A DNA stretch of 64,000 nt from Candidatus Blautia excrementipullorum (GCA_019118645.1 DWYN01000112.1:1-64000), one strand, 5' to 3'; shown: positions 18,382-27,114, counted from the first letter of the stretch. Made by a program: numbers and translations. The notes: generated from the sequence alone by a model not told the origin.

Positions 18382-19039
18382 TTTTATATCCCACTCCCCG
18401 GATGGTTTCGATGTAGTCTGCTCCTAATTTTTTCCGGATGTTTTTGATATGTGTATTCACGATTCTGGCATCGCCGAAATAATCATATCCCCAGATACTG
18501 TCAAGCAGATGTTCTCTGGTAAACACCCGTCCCCTGTTTTCCAGAAGAAACTTTAAGATCTCAAACTCTCTTGTAGTGAGCGCTATGCCCTCACCACCCA
18601 CGGAAACGGCATAACTCTCTGTATCCAGAACCAGATCCTTATACCGGAGCACAGAAGTTTCCGTCTGACAGCCCTGTTCTGTCCGCCGCAGAACCGCCTC
18701 AATCCTGCGCACCACCAGCGGCATTGAAAAAGGCTTGGTAATATAATCATCCGCCAGCACATCGAATCCCTTCATCTGGCTGTCATTGTCGTCCAGCGCA
18801 GTCAGCATGATGACAGGAACCCGGCTTTCTTTTCTCAGGATCTCGCAGACCGCATAACCGTCCACCTTCGGGAGCATCAGATCCAGCAGAATCAGATCCG
18901 GCTTCGTCCTGTGAAAGGCTTCGATCCCGGCAACTCCGTCGCCGGCCAGTATCACGCTGTATCCGGCATCCTCCAGAAATGCCCGGATAATCTTCTGTAT
19001 GGATTCCTCATCCTCTATCACTAAAATCGTTTTCGGCAT
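18362..19039 (-). CDS. OmpR/PhoB family response regulator
   Basis: A 225-residue regulator. The receiver domain has acidic residues in VIEDEES, the phospho-acceptor Asp in LILLDLMLPKVDG and the lysine in YITKPFS. The C-terminal winged helix contains LTTREFEILKFLLENRGRVFT and ends DYIETIRGVGYKIE. It is the first gene of the five-gene operon. GGAGGTG precedes the ATG. Just upstream, 11-bp tandem repeats at 19078-19099 cover the -35 position, which suggests this protein activates its own operon. Confidence 0.95.
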   Translation of the reverse strand: MPKTILVIEDEESIQKIIRAFLEDAGYSVILAGDGVAGIEAFHRTKPDLILLDLMLPKVDGYAVCEILRKESRVPVIMLTALDDNDSQMKGFDVLADDYITKPFSMPLVVRRIEAVLRRTEQGCQTETSVLRYKDLVLDTESYAVSVGGEGIALTTREFEILKFLLENRGRVFTREHLLDSIWGYDYFGDARIVNTHIKNIRKKLGADYIETIRGVGYKIEKENQ

Positions 19040-19061
19040 ATCCCGTACACCTCCGGGATGT

Positions 19062-19099
19062 ATTGTAGCACATAAAAGTGAAGTTTTGGTGGAGTTTTA
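19062..19099 (-). promoter_or_regulatory. Operon promoter with OmpR-type tandem repeat
   Basis: On the plus strand GTGAAGTTTTG (078-088) is directly followed by GTGGAGTTTTA (089-099), an 11-bp tandem repeat. Its phase places it over the -35 position of a minus-strand promoter whose -10 is TACAAT (062-067). No good -35 hexamer is present, which fits activator dependence. Confidence 0.65.
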
Positions 19100-19230
19100 T
19101 AATGCTTTTCTGTCAGACATTCGGCTTGATTCAATCCTTTGTTTCAATCAGCCAGTCCAATAAATGATGATAAATAAAAATGTAAATTTTGCACAAAAAA
19201 CATCTCTCATATTTTTGTATAAAAAGCCTT

Positions 19231-19259
19231 TTGACGAAAAAATATGGAAATTATAAAAT
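19231..19259 (+). promoter_or_regulatory. Promoter of the 80-residue protein gene
   Basis: TTGACG (231-236), 17-bp spacer, TAAAAT (254-259), about 98 bp before the ATG at 19358. Confidence 0.7.
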
Positions 19260-19357
19260 AATAACAGAACATATGGCAGGAACTGCCGCAGTTCAGTGAC
19301 TGCCGTCTGTTTTTATTTTTACCTGCCATATAAAAAAGCTTGTCGGAGGTATATACT

Positions 19358-19597
19358 ATGAAAAGAGTAAAAGCCGCCTGCATCTGTCAGACCCTTCATT
19401 TCCCTCTGAAGGAGAATTTCGGACATGATTATGCGGTAAGAAAAGTGAAGGAAGAAGTAGAGCAGTACAAGAGAGGTCTTGACCGGAATCGGACAAAATA
19501 TAAGATCCTGGAGGAGGAACAGCAGGCAGACGGTTCCATCATCATCAAGATCAAAAAACAGTATAATACCAGTCCGGTGGGAGACTATCTGGACTGA
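19358..19597 (+). CDS. Conserved-looking small protein of unknown function
   Basis: An 80-residue protein that I do not recognise. It opens MKRVKAACICQTLHF, is rich in Lys, Glu and Arg, has a likely amphipathic helix in the middle (KVKEEVEQYKRG), and ends NTSPVGDYLD. There is no signal peptide or membrane segment. The ATG at 19358 follows GGAGG by eight bases. A good promoter precedes it and a textbook terminator follows at 19617, so it is a single-gene transcription unit. The gene is surely expressed as laid out, but no role can be given. Confidence 0.75.
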   Translation: MKRVKAACICQTLHFPLKENFGHDYAVRKVKEEVEQYKRGLDRNRTKYKILEEEQQADGSIIIKIKKQYNTSPVGDYLD

Positions 19598-19616
19598 TAC
19601 TATTAGGAGCGGATAT

Positions 19617-19661
19617 ACGGCGTGGAAAACCGGAGCAGGTTTTCTGCGCCGTGTTTTTTTC
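19617..19661 (+). terminator. Rho-independent terminator of the small-protein gene
   Basis: ACGGCG (617-622) pairs with CGCCGT (647-652), and after a 2x2 internal loop GAAAACC pairs with GGTTTTC around a 6-nt loop. GTTTTTTTC follows. Confidence 0.88.
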
Positions 19662-19730
19662 TTAAGCGGAAAAGTGAGAACGCCAGGAAAGGACGGGAGT
19701 AAGGGCCTCAGTAAGAACCCCTGAAAGAAC

Positions 19731-19922
19731 AATTTTACTTTGAGGATTTGGCAGGTATATACACCGAAAACGGATTGTCAAGGCTTTTTGCTGTCTGCAT
19801 TCGCCATGCGGAGATCAACGTGTTAAAGACATTGCCAAAAGGAAAATATCTGTGTGCAGCTTATTGTCGTATCGGGTATTTTACAATGGAATTACGAAGT
19901 ACAGGTTTATATTGATAAATAA
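19731..19922 (+). pseudogene. Remnant of a MerR-type regulator effector domain
   Basis: The plus strand reads FYFEDLAGIYTENGLSRLF, then LKTLPKGKYLCA in the same frame. It then needs a frame change to read SGILQWNYEVQVYIDK and a stop at 19920-19922. These phrases resemble the C-terminal effector-binding half of BmrR-like MerR regulators. No DNA-binding N-terminus and no start are present. The call comes from reading the translated pieces by eye and is a family-level inference. Confidence 0.55.
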
Positions 19923-19925
19923 AAT

Positions 19926-20393
19926 ACTTTAAGACAAACCTTAACGGAATCCTTTATCTTTTATCCGGCAGAGCGTTTTGACATTGTCGGGAAACAGCTT
20001 TTAAAAGCAAACCGAAAAATGTATATTGTTGATCTGGGGCTGAGAAATCATATTCTTCCACGTAAAAACTATGACCTGGGTTTTTCCCTTGAAAACCTTG
20101 TTTATTTTGAACTTTTGCGTCGGGGATATAAGGTAGCCATCGGGAAAGTCGGAAACACGGAGGTGGATTTTGTCGCAGAGAAGCAGGGGGTATATCAATA
20201 TTTCCAGGTTACAGCGGACATGACTGCACAGGAAACTTTTGAGCGGGAGATCAGACCCCTTGAAAATATCCGGGACAATTACGAAAAGATGATTTTAACT
20301 ATGGACCGGTTAACACCCGGTAATTACAATGGGATACATGCTCCATTGAAAATGCTGCAGCCCAGGAGTCAGGCAGACTGCAGTTCTGTATAG
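19926..20393 (+). pseudogene. Truncated AAA ATPase, DUF4143 C-terminal fragment
   Basis: An open frame begins with TLRQTLTESFIFYPAERFD and continues through MYIVDLGLRNHILPRKN, GFSLENLVYFELLRRGY, GKVGNTEVDFVAEKQGV and REIRPLENIRDNY. This is the nuclease-like C-terminal domain (DUF4143) of a common family of P-loop ATPases. The P-loop domain and start codon are missing, so only about a third of the gene remains. The last residues after NYNGI drift from the family pattern. It sits directly after the MerR remnant, marking a decay hotspot. Confidence 0.75.
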
Positions 20394-20418
20394 CAAAAAT
20401 TAATAAGATACCTTATTA
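20394..20418 (-). terminator. Terminator after amrS
   Basis: TAATAAG (401-407) pairs with CTTATTA (412-418). On the minus strand ATTTTTG follows. The stem is AT-rich and modest. Confidence 0.5.
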
Positions 20419-20434
20419 TATTCGCTTCATATCT

Positions 20435-21268
20435 TCAGCAGTTTCCTGTATAAACATATTTCAGGTATTCTCCGGCAATGTCTCTGAGCCGGTACACTTT
20501 TTCCACGTCGGTCGCCTCTCTGTCCGTCATTCTGTACCGGGGGAAAAACCTGGTCACATGGAGGGGGGTCCCGGGATCTATAGAGGCGATCCACCGGGCC
20601 TCCTGCCGCATATGCTCTGCGGAATCATTTTCTCCGGGAATAATAAGCGTCGTCAGCTCCACATGACAATGCCCGGCAGCTTCCCGGATAAACGCTTTCA
20701 CCACATCCAGATCGCCTCCCAGCTTCCGGTAGAATTCCTGGGTAAAGCCTTTCAGATCGATGTTCATTCCGTCTGTAAACGGCAGAACTTCTTTCAGAAC
20801 CGGAAGCTCCACGGATCCGTTGGTCACCACCACGTTCTTCATGCCCCGCTCATGTACCAGTCTTGCCGTATCCCTGACAAACTCATATCCGATCAGCGGC
20901 TCATTGTAGGTGAACGCCACTCCGATATTCCCCCTGCTTTTCAGACTGTATGCCAGTTCCGCCAGTTCTTCCGGGGAACAGAGTCTGTACGGCACCTCCT
21001 CTTCCTTCGCCATGGAGATGTCGTGATTCTGGCAGAACGGGCAGGAAAGATTGCAGCCGAAGCTTCCGATGGACAGGATCCTGCTTCCCGGATAAAAACG
21101 CCGCAGCGGCTTCTTTTCCACAGGGTCCGGCATTATGGCGGTAAGTTTTCCATAATTGGCACAGACGATTCTTCCGTTTTCGTTTTTTCGTCCGCCGCAG
21201 CGTCCCCGCTGTCCTTCTGACAGCACACAATGATGTATGCAGACCGGACACATGATTTTTTTACTCAT
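20435..21268 (-). CDS. amrS: AmmeMemoRadiSam system radical SAM enzyme
   Basis: A 277-residue radical SAM protein. The cluster-binding CNLSCPFC motif lies near residue 73 within GSFGCNLSCPFCQNHDIS. The N-terminal PVCIHHC and RGRCGGR cysteines and the TYNEPLIGYEF motif are typical of the family. It overlaps the gene for the Memo-AMMECR1 fusion by 8 bp, completing the three-domain AmmeMemoRadiSam set. The set is widespread in anaerobes, and its reaction cannot be read from sequence. It is the last gene before a modest terminator. Confidence 0.94.
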   Translation of the reverse strand: MSKKIMCPVCIHHCVLSEGQRGRCGGRKNENGRIVCANYGKLTAIMPDPVEKKPLRRFYPGSRILSIGSFGCNLSCPFCQNHDISMAKEEEVPYRLCSPEELAELAYSLKSRGNIGVAFTYNEPLIGYEFVRDTARLVHERGMKNVVVTNGSVELPVLKEVLPFTDGMNIDLKGFTQEFYRKLGGDLDVVKAFIREAAGHCHVELTTLIIPGENDSAEHMRQEARWIASIDPGTPLHVTRFFPRYRMTDREATDVEKVYRLRDIAGEYLKYVYTGNC

Positions 21269-22649
21269 GTCTCACCACCTCAAACCGTTCCAGCCGGATA
21301 TCCCCTGCTTTTTCCGGAATGCCGGCCTTTCGCTTTGCGATCGAGATCTGCTCTTCCACAGTGTCCACCCCTTCCAGGTTCGGAAGCAGCAGTCCTCTCT
21401 TATACCCTCTGCTGACGACTACACCGTAGCGTTTCGGATCCAGCTCTTCCGCCGAAGAGATTTCTTCGGTGTCTCCCAGCACGTCCACGCTGTAAATAAG
21501 CCTGTCCAGTTCCTCCGCTGACACAGCGGAAAATCTTGGATCCTTCGTGGAGGCACTGACCGCGTTTTCCACGATTTCTTCCGCAATGCATCCCCGCACC
21601 GGTGAAATGGTGCCGATACAGCCGCGGAGTTTTCCTTCCTCCTTCAGGGAAACAAAGACGCCTGCGCGTTTTGTGTACATTTCTTCCGGCAGCCCTGCCG
21701 GAATCTCCGGTTTCCTGCCGGTCCGTACATAAGTCTCCACGGTCAGACGGGCAAGCTTTACATATGCGTCCTCCGCATTCTTTCTTTTTTCCGCTTCTTC
21801 CCGCAGGCGCTTCTCATATTGACTGAGGAAATCCCTCTCCGGAGCTTTTCCCGCAGTCTCATAGATACAGACGCCGTACCCCACCCCGAAGGTGCCCTCA
21901 TGCGAAAGCCGCTCCGCCTGCACCTCGGTCCTATCCAGTGCGCCCGCCATGGCCACGAAGGATCTGTGTCCGCATTCCGCAGCTTTCTCACAGAACTCCT
22001 CCGTGAAATCAAACAACTCCCCGAAGTCGCCCCGGCCCATCACATCCATGATCCGGCTGTCGTATTCCGGGCCCTCTTTCTGAAATCCGTATGGTCCCTC
22101 CTCTTTCAGCTTATGGGAAAGATCACCACTGGCGATTACAGCCACAGATCTGTCCAGAAGCTCCGCCGTCTTCCGGATGCACTGCCCCAGTCTGTAATGG
22201 AGAGAAAGCGGCAGCCCGGAAAGCCCGATGCGGACAACCTTATAATCTCTGTCATAGTGATTGAGAAACCACAGCGGTATCATCGTACCGTGGTCAAGCT
22301 TTCTGTCACGTTCTCCCAGAGTCCCCGCCGGAATCTCCCGGGCCTGCGCCTCATCGGTCAGAACTCTTACAAATTCTGTATCATAGGCTGCTCTGATTTT
22401 CACCTGGGGCGCGCGGAACTGTCTGAAGTCGCCCTCGGCGCCTTTTCCCGGAGAAATATGGAAATAGTCCGCGTACATAACAGAATGCGGCGAGAGAACG
22501 ACCACGGTCTCCGGCTTCCAGGAAGCGGCTCGCTGTGCCGCCCTGTGGTATGCATCGATGGTAGCCTGAATCTTTTTTTCCTGTCCCTGCCCGACATCCG
22601 GAATGATAAGAGGCGGATGCGGAACCATGACTGCGCCTTTTACTGACAT
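21261..22649 (-). CDS. AmmeMemoRadiSam system Memo (AmrB)-AMMECR1 (AmrA) fusion
   Basis: A 462-residue two-domain protein. Residues 1-265 form a Memo-like/class III extradiol dioxygenase-fold domain (AMVPHPPLIIPDVG-like start, SPHSVMYAD, SGDLSHKL, FGVGYGVCIYE). Residues 285-460 form an AMMECR1 domain with GVFVSLKEEGKLRGCIG and DPRFSAVSAEELD. Separate genes in many genomes are joined here. It is coupled to amrS by overlap, supporting a shared reaction. The upstream MBL-fold gene ends 103 bp before its start. Function is inferred only at system level. Confidence 0.92.
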   Translation of the reverse strand: MSVKGAVMVPHPPLIIPDVGQGQEKKIQATIDAYHRAAQRAASWKPETVVVLSPHSVMYADYFHISPGKGAEGDFRQFRAPQVKIRAAYDTEFVRVLTDEAQAREIPAGTLGERDRKLDHGTMIPLWFLNHYDRDYKVVRIGLSGLPLSLHYRLGQCIRKTAELLDRSVAVIASGDLSHKLKEEGPYGFQKEGPEYDSRIMDVMGRGDFGELFDFTEEFCEKAAECGHRSFVAMAGALDRTEVQAERLSHEGTFGVGYGVCIYETAGKAPERDFLSQYEKRLREEAEKRKNAEDAYVKLARLTVETYVRTGRKPEIPAGLPEEMYTKRAGVFVSLKEEGKLRGCIGTISPVRGCIAEEIVENAVSASTKDPRFSAVSAEELDRLIYSVDVLGDTEEISSAEELDPKRYGVVVSRGYKRGLLLPNLEGVDTVEEQISIAKRKAGIPEKAGDIRLERFEVVRHE

Positions 22650-22752
22650 AGAAATCCCTCCCGTTCATTTTTTTCATTGAAAAGTGGCCGTTGTCTCTCT
22701 ATCAGTGATCAAAGATGAGAACTCTGTTTTTGGATGTCAGATTTTCCCCGTC

Positions 22753-23376
22753 TCAGGCATTCCGGGGGCACAGCACAATCACCTGAGCGCCGTAATCCTT
22801 TTCGGTATCCAGTTCACTGGTATCGGTCTTCACAACACTGTCCATGGTCTGCAGAAATTCATCCGCAGTACTGATCTCCGCGAATCCAAAGCCTTTCCCG
22901 GGGTCCCGGTAGTGCATGGGAACTACTTTTTCCGGATGAATTTTCTTTATGATTTCTCCTGCTTTCTTTCCGTCGATGGTGTAAAATCCTCCCACCGGAA
23001 TCAGCGCCAGATCCAGATTCTTCAGCATCTCTTCCTGTTCCCCGGTCAGGTCACAGCCCAGATCGCCGAAATGGGCAATCCGTACATCTCCGTCATCCAG
23101 AATTGTGATCACACTGTCACCCCTCTGACTCCCGCAGGTATCATCATGGAAGGTCCGGATCTGTGAAACCGAAAACGGAGCGTCTGTTCTGCCGGTAATC
23201 GTGACACATTCTCTTCCGTTGTGATCGCCATGTTCATGACTGCAGATCACCATATCCGCCGTTTCCCTTACATTTTTCAGCCCCGGCACGGAACCGTCCC
23301 GGTACGGATCCAGAATCACTGCAAATCCGTCTTTTTCTACTTTAAAACATGAATGTCCCAGCCACGTAAGCTTCAT
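22753..23376 (-). CDS. MBL-fold metallohydrolase, UlaG-like
   Basis: A 207-residue cytoplasmic hydrolase of the metallo-beta-lactamase fold. The metal site is visible as CSHEHGDHNG near residue 50, with a later aspartate/histidine in FGDLGCD and VVPMHYRD. The opening MKLTWLGHSCFKVE is typical of the UlaG/YcbJ-like subgroup, which includes lactonases and RNA or nucleotide hydrolases. AGGAGG precedes the start. It lies 73 bp after recQ on the same strand. The substrate is unknown. Confidence 0.9.
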   Translation of the reverse strand: MKLTWLGHSCFKVEKDGFAVILDPYRDGSVPGLKNVRETADMVICSHEHGDHNGRECVTITGRTDAPFSVSQIRTFHDDTCGSQRGDSVITILDDGDVRIAHFGDLGCDLTGEQEEMLKNLDLALIPVGGFYTIDGKKAGEIIKKIHPEKVVPMHYRDPGKGFGFAEISTADEFLQTMDSVVKTDTSELDTEKDYGAQVIVLCPRNA

Positions 23377-23449
23377 AATCTTTTTCCTCCTGCTGTAATC
23401 TGTTATTTCTCATTGATACACCTGACACCGGTCAGGTTTTCACCGCCTG

Positions 23450-25753
23450 TTACAAAATCTGCTCCATCATTTCCACCAGAAATCTCTGGCCTGCCTCCGT
23501 ACAGAAAAACACCTCGTACGGGTGTCCCTTTGCACTGATCCGCCGTTCTGCGCGAAATCCGGCATTTGCTCCCCTATCCGTCAGAACGGTTCTCGCGTAG
23601 CCGTTTTGGATCTGCACCTGAAAGCAGCCCTGCTCTGTAAGCTTCTCCGTGAGCCACTTAACCGTCAGACGCTTCATGGCGGACGCGTCACGCAGATCAT
23701 TGATCTGCGCCGCAAACTCGCTGAGGGAAATCTCCGGCACATAACGAATGCCCGACCGGATTTCTTCCGTCAGACAGAACTCCGCTTTCCTGCCTCTGGA
23801 TTTCCCGTCCGTGAGGGGCGATGCTTTCCCGTCCTCCGGAAATCCGCCGGAAAAATCCTTTCCGGACAGAGTATCGTCGGCTTCTGCCCGGGGTACTGCG
23901 CCCCAGGAAGCTCTGTCGCCTTTCGTAACCGTCTGTATTTTTTCAAGAAACGGTTCTCCGTACTGTTCCAGCTTTTTCTGTCCCATGCCGTGTACTTCCA
24001 GCATTTCTTCCTTTGTCAGCGGGATCCGGATGCACATTTCACGAAGTGTCCGGTCGGATGCCACCACATAAGGAGGCACTTTTCTCTTTCCGGCAAGGGC
24101 TGCCCGCAGTTTTCGAAGCTCTTCAAACAGCTCTTTTCCTCTCTCTGTCAGATCCTGCAGCTGTGCGGACTTTCGTTTTCCTGCAGCGGATGGCCTGTCT
24201 TCTTTTTTCTTACAGGATATGACAAAAGATGCGCCGGGCTCCAGGAGCTCCTCCGACAGATCCGTCAGCTTCAGAACCGCATAACGATCCGGCGTCTGCC
24301 AGAGATATCCCCTCTCTGTCATGGTCCGGATCACCTCGCGGAGCATTGCCTGACCCATACTGCTCTGTCTGCCGTATACCGGACTCTGCTCCAGCCGGTA
24401 GTTGCGGATCTTCGCCGTATTTTCCCCGAGAAGGATTCCGGCGATCATCGCGGAGCCGAAACGCTGTCCGGAGACACCGACGCACCGTACCACATCCGCA
24501 GCTGCCTCTGAAACATCCACTTCTTCAAACTCTTCCAGACAGTTGGAGCAGTTTCCGCATTTCTCGATCGACGATTCTCCGAAATATTCCAGGATACAGC
24601 TTCGGAGGCATTTCGAAGTAAGGCAGTATGCCTCCATCCTCCTCAGACGTTCCATATCCTGCGCCTGAATCCTCTCTGTTTCTTCCTCTGTGTATTCCCG
24701 GCTGTGCTCTTTACTTTCCAGAAGCAGCCGGTTGATCACCGTATCCTGCGGAGAATAATAGAGAATGCATTCCGCCGGCTCCCCGTCGCGCCCTGCACGT
24801 CCCGCTTCCTGATAATAGTTTTCCATACTCTGGGGCATATTGTAATGGAGCACATAACGCACATCGGATTTGTCTATCCCCATGCCAAAAGCATTGGTGG
24901 CGATCATCACTTTTATACGGTCATAGATGAAATCTTCCTGGCTCACCTTTCTGGCCTCCGCTCCCATGCCTGCATGATATCTTCCCACAGAAAATCCCTC
25001 ATTTTCCAGATAAAGATACAGTTCATCCACATTTTTCCTTGTGGCGCAGTAAATAATCCCGCTCTCCTCCCGGTGATCTTCCAGGTATTTCCGTACACGC
25101 AGTTTTTTCTCCCGGGTTCTTTTGACCTCAAAATACAGGTTTTCCCTGTCAAAACCTGTTACCGTTTCATAAGGCTTTTCCAGAGAAAGGGAGGTCAGAA
25201 TGTCCTCCCGGACCCGCTCTGTCGCCGTTGCGGTAAACGCGGAAACCACCGGCCGCACCGGAAGCTGACGGATAAAATCAAGGATCCGCACATAGCTGGG
25301 GCGAAAATCCTGTCCCCACTGAGAGATACAGTGGGCTTCATCCACAGTGACCATGGACAGCTCCGCATGACAGGCAAAATCAAGAAAGCGCGGTGTTTCC
25401 AGACGCTCCGGCGCCACATAGATGATCCGGTACTGTCCCGTTTTTGCCAGTTCCAGGGCTTTCGCCATCTGGTTTTCCGTCAGGGAACTGTTTATGTATG
25501 CCGCATGTACCCCGGCCTCGTTCAGGGCCTTTACCTGATCCATCATAAGTGAGATCAGCGGGGACACCACCACCGTAATTCCGGGCATCAGAAGCGCCGG
25601 AAGCTGGTAGCACAAAGACTTCCCGGCTCCGGTGGGCATCACCGCCAGCACATCCCTTCCTGCCAGTATATGATCGATAATCTCCTCCTGGCCCGGACGG
25701 AAGGCATCAAATCCAAAGTATGTTTTTAGAGTCTGTTTTTTTCTGTCATTCAT
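23450..25753 (-). CDS. recQ: ATP-dependent DNA helicase RecQ
   Basis: A 767-residue 3'-5' DNA helicase. Helicase motifs are visible: FGFDAFRPGQEE, Walker A MPTGAGKSLC, VDEAHCISQWG, and AFGMGIDKSDVRYVLH with QEAGRAGRDG. A zinc-binding segment (SKCLRSCILEYFG...CGNCSNC), an RQC region and an HRDC domain (IPLTKEEMLEVHGMGQKK) follow. A further 90 residues at the end include a winged-helix-like part not seen in short RecQs. The start at ATG 25753 overlaps the VOC gene stop (ATGAATGA), so translation is coupled; upstream in-frame codons run antiphase through the VOC gene. Confidence 0.94.
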   Translation of the reverse strand: MNDRKKQTLKTYFGFDAFRPGQEEIIDHILAGRDVLAVMPTGAGKSLCYQLPALLMPGITVVVSPLISLMMDQVKALNEAGVHAAYINSSLTENQMAKALELAKTGQYRIIYVAPERLETPRFLDFACHAELSMVTVDEAHCISQWGQDFRPSYVRILDFIRQLPVRPVVSAFTATATERVREDILTSLSLEKPYETVTGFDRENLYFEVKRTREKKLRVRKYLEDHREESGIIYCATRKNVDELYLYLENEGFSVGRYHAGMGAEARKVSQEDFIYDRIKVMIATNAFGMGIDKSDVRYVLHYNMPQSMENYYQEAGRAGRDGEPAECILYYSPQDTVINRLLLESKEHSREYTEEETERIQAQDMERLRRMEAYCLTSKCLRSCILEYFGESSIEKCGNCSNCLEEFEEVDVSEAAADVVRCVGVSGQRFGSAMIAGILLGENTAKIRNYRLEQSPVYGRQSSMGQAMLREVIRTMTERGYLWQTPDRYAVLKLTDLSEELLEPGASFVISCKKKEDRPSAAGKRKSAQLQDLTERGKELFEELRKLRAALAGKRKVPPYVVASDRTLREMCIRIPLTKEEMLEVHGMGQKKLEQYGEPFLEKIQTVTKGDRASWGAVPRAEADDTLSGKDFSGGFPEDGKASPLTDGKSRGRKAEFCLTEEIRSGIRYVPEISLSEFAAQINDLRDASAMKRLTVKWLTEKLTEQGCFQVQIQNGYARTVLTDRGANAGFRAERRISAKGHPYEVFFCTEAGQRFLVEMMEQIL

Positions 25754-26129
25754 GTAATTCAATGGGCAGTCCGTCCGGATCCGCGAAGAAAGTAAATTTT
25801 CTTCCTGAAAATTCATCTGTGCGAACAGGCTCTGCAGTAATTCCTTTCTCATTTAATTCCGCGACAACGTCCTCAATGTTCTCTGTATAAAAGGCAAGAT
25901 GTCTCAGTCCTGCCGCCTCCGGCCTGGTCACTCGGGCAGGCGGATTTTTTACTCCGAAGATCTCCAGCTCTGTTGTTTCATTAATGCGCAGATCCAGTTT
26001 CCAGTCATCCCGTTCCGGCCGGTAATTTTCCCGTATAACCGGAAATCCCAGCTTATTTACATAAAAATCTTTTGAAACCTCGTAATCCGAGACAATGATC
26101 GCAATGTGGTGTATTTTTGACAAATTCAT
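25746..26129 (-). CDS. VOC family glyoxalase-like protein
   Basis: A 127-residue vicinal-oxygen-chelate protein of the SMU1112c/YaeR type. It begins MNLSKIHHIAIIVSDYE with the first metal-ligand histidine, has a glutamate in TTELEIFG, a histidine in LRHLAFYTEN, and a final glutamate in DGLPIELHE. Such proteins are glyoxalase I-like metalloproteins of uncertain substrate. ATG 26129 follows GAAAGGAAAG; an upstream GTG adds six residues but has no ribosome site. Its stop overlaps the recQ start. Confidence 0.9.
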   Translation of the reverse strand: MNLSKIHHIAIIVSDYEVSKDFYVNKLGFPVIRENYRPERDDWKLDLRINETTELEIFGVKNPPARVTRPEAAGLRHLAFYTENIEDVVAELNEKGITAEPVRTDEFSGRKFTFFADPDGLPIELHE

Positions 26130-26227
26130 ACTACGCTTTCCTTTCACCGATTTCTTTCTTCAGAACATCCCCTGTTGTTTACAGCTCTTTCCTGTGTCAT
26201 CCGCCGATTTTCCGCCCGGAATCCGTA

Positions 26228-27025
26228 TCACTTTCTTTCCGAAAGAAACCGCTTCTGATACTTCATTTTGGCATACCCGGAAATCTGCTTCATGTATACC
26301 GCGTCATAGGCGCCCCCTACCGCGCCGGCAACAGGAATCCCCTGAAGAAATTTCATATACAGCAGCTCCTTTGACAGCATCCGGCTTGTGTTTTTTATCT
26401 GTTCCTCCTGCCGGTATCCTTCCGGCAGCGCCGGTGTCTGTATAAACGCATTGATTTTTTTCTCAACTTCCTCCAGATGCTCTCCGTAGGACACGGCTCC
26501 TTCGATCAGAAGAAGTACAAAATATTTCTCTGATTCCGTCCTGTAGTCATATCCGAAATGCAGAGCCGTCTCATATACACATTTCAGAAGCATTCCCGTA
26601 AACACCGGAATGTCCGGAAGGCCGATGCCGAGAATCCCCATTCCCACCCCGGCAATCCCGGAAACCGCCAGATTCCTGGCTCCTGAACGTCCTGCTTTTT
26701 TTCCGAACACCCGGAGTGTTTTTCTGGTACCATAGACCTGATCCGCATAAAGATTTACTTTAAATTCTTTTTTCAGCTTCTCTTTCGGATAGGTCTTCTC
26801 GATAATCCCCGTTCCCTTCTCAAAAATCAGATAAAATGCTTTTTCAAAGGCCGTATCCAGGGTATGCTGCAGCTTTTCCGGAACTTTCTCAGAGAGCAGG
26901 CGGTTAAGGGCCGTCTCCTTTTTCTGCTGCCTTTTTTCCAGGAAACGCTGTTCCTTCTTCATCAGAAGCTCCCACTCTCTCTGCAGAGGCGTTTTCTTTT
27001 CTCTTCCCGGTCTCTTCATGTTCAT
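26228..27025 (-). CDS. EcsC family protein
   Basis: A 265-residue protein matching the EcsC family by its layout: a basic, helical N-terminus (REWELLMKKEQRFLEKRQQKK), a central glycine-rich hydrophobic part (AVSGIAGVGMGILGIGLPDIPVF) and a C-terminal MKFLQGIPVAGAVGGAYDAVYM. In Bacillus, EcsC sits with the EcsAB ABC transporter, but its role is undefined. Here no EcsAB is nearby. ATG 27025 has AGAGGA upstream. It is the first gene of the probable EcsC-VOC-recQ-MBL-Amr transcript, with a clear promoter at 27086-27114. Confidence 0.85.
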   Translation of the reverse strand: MNMKRPGREKKTPLQREWELLMKKEQRFLEKRQQKKETALNRLLSEKVPEKLQHTLDTAFEKAFYLIFEKGTGIIEKTYPKEKLKKEFKVNLYADQVYGTRKTLRVFGKKAGRSGARNLAVSGIAGVGMGILGIGLPDIPVFTGMLLKCVYETALHFGYDYRTESEKYFVLLLIEGAVSYGEHLEEVEKKINAFIQTPALPEGYRQEEQIKNTSRMLSKELLYMKFLQGIPVAGAVGGAYDAVYMKQISGYAKMKYQKRFLSERK

Positions 27026-27085
27026 CACTTTCCTCTCTGGGATACCACGACTGTATCTCCGGCAGATTTTCTGGCTGCTACATCT

Positions 27086-27114
27086 ATTATATCCCAGAAA
27101 ACAGGGTAAGTAAA
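27086..27114 (-). promoter_or_regulatory. Promoter of the EcsC-recQ-Amr unit
   Basis: On the minus strand TTTACT (109-114), 17-bp spacer, TATAAT (086-091), about 60 bp before the EcsC start. Confidence 0.7.
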
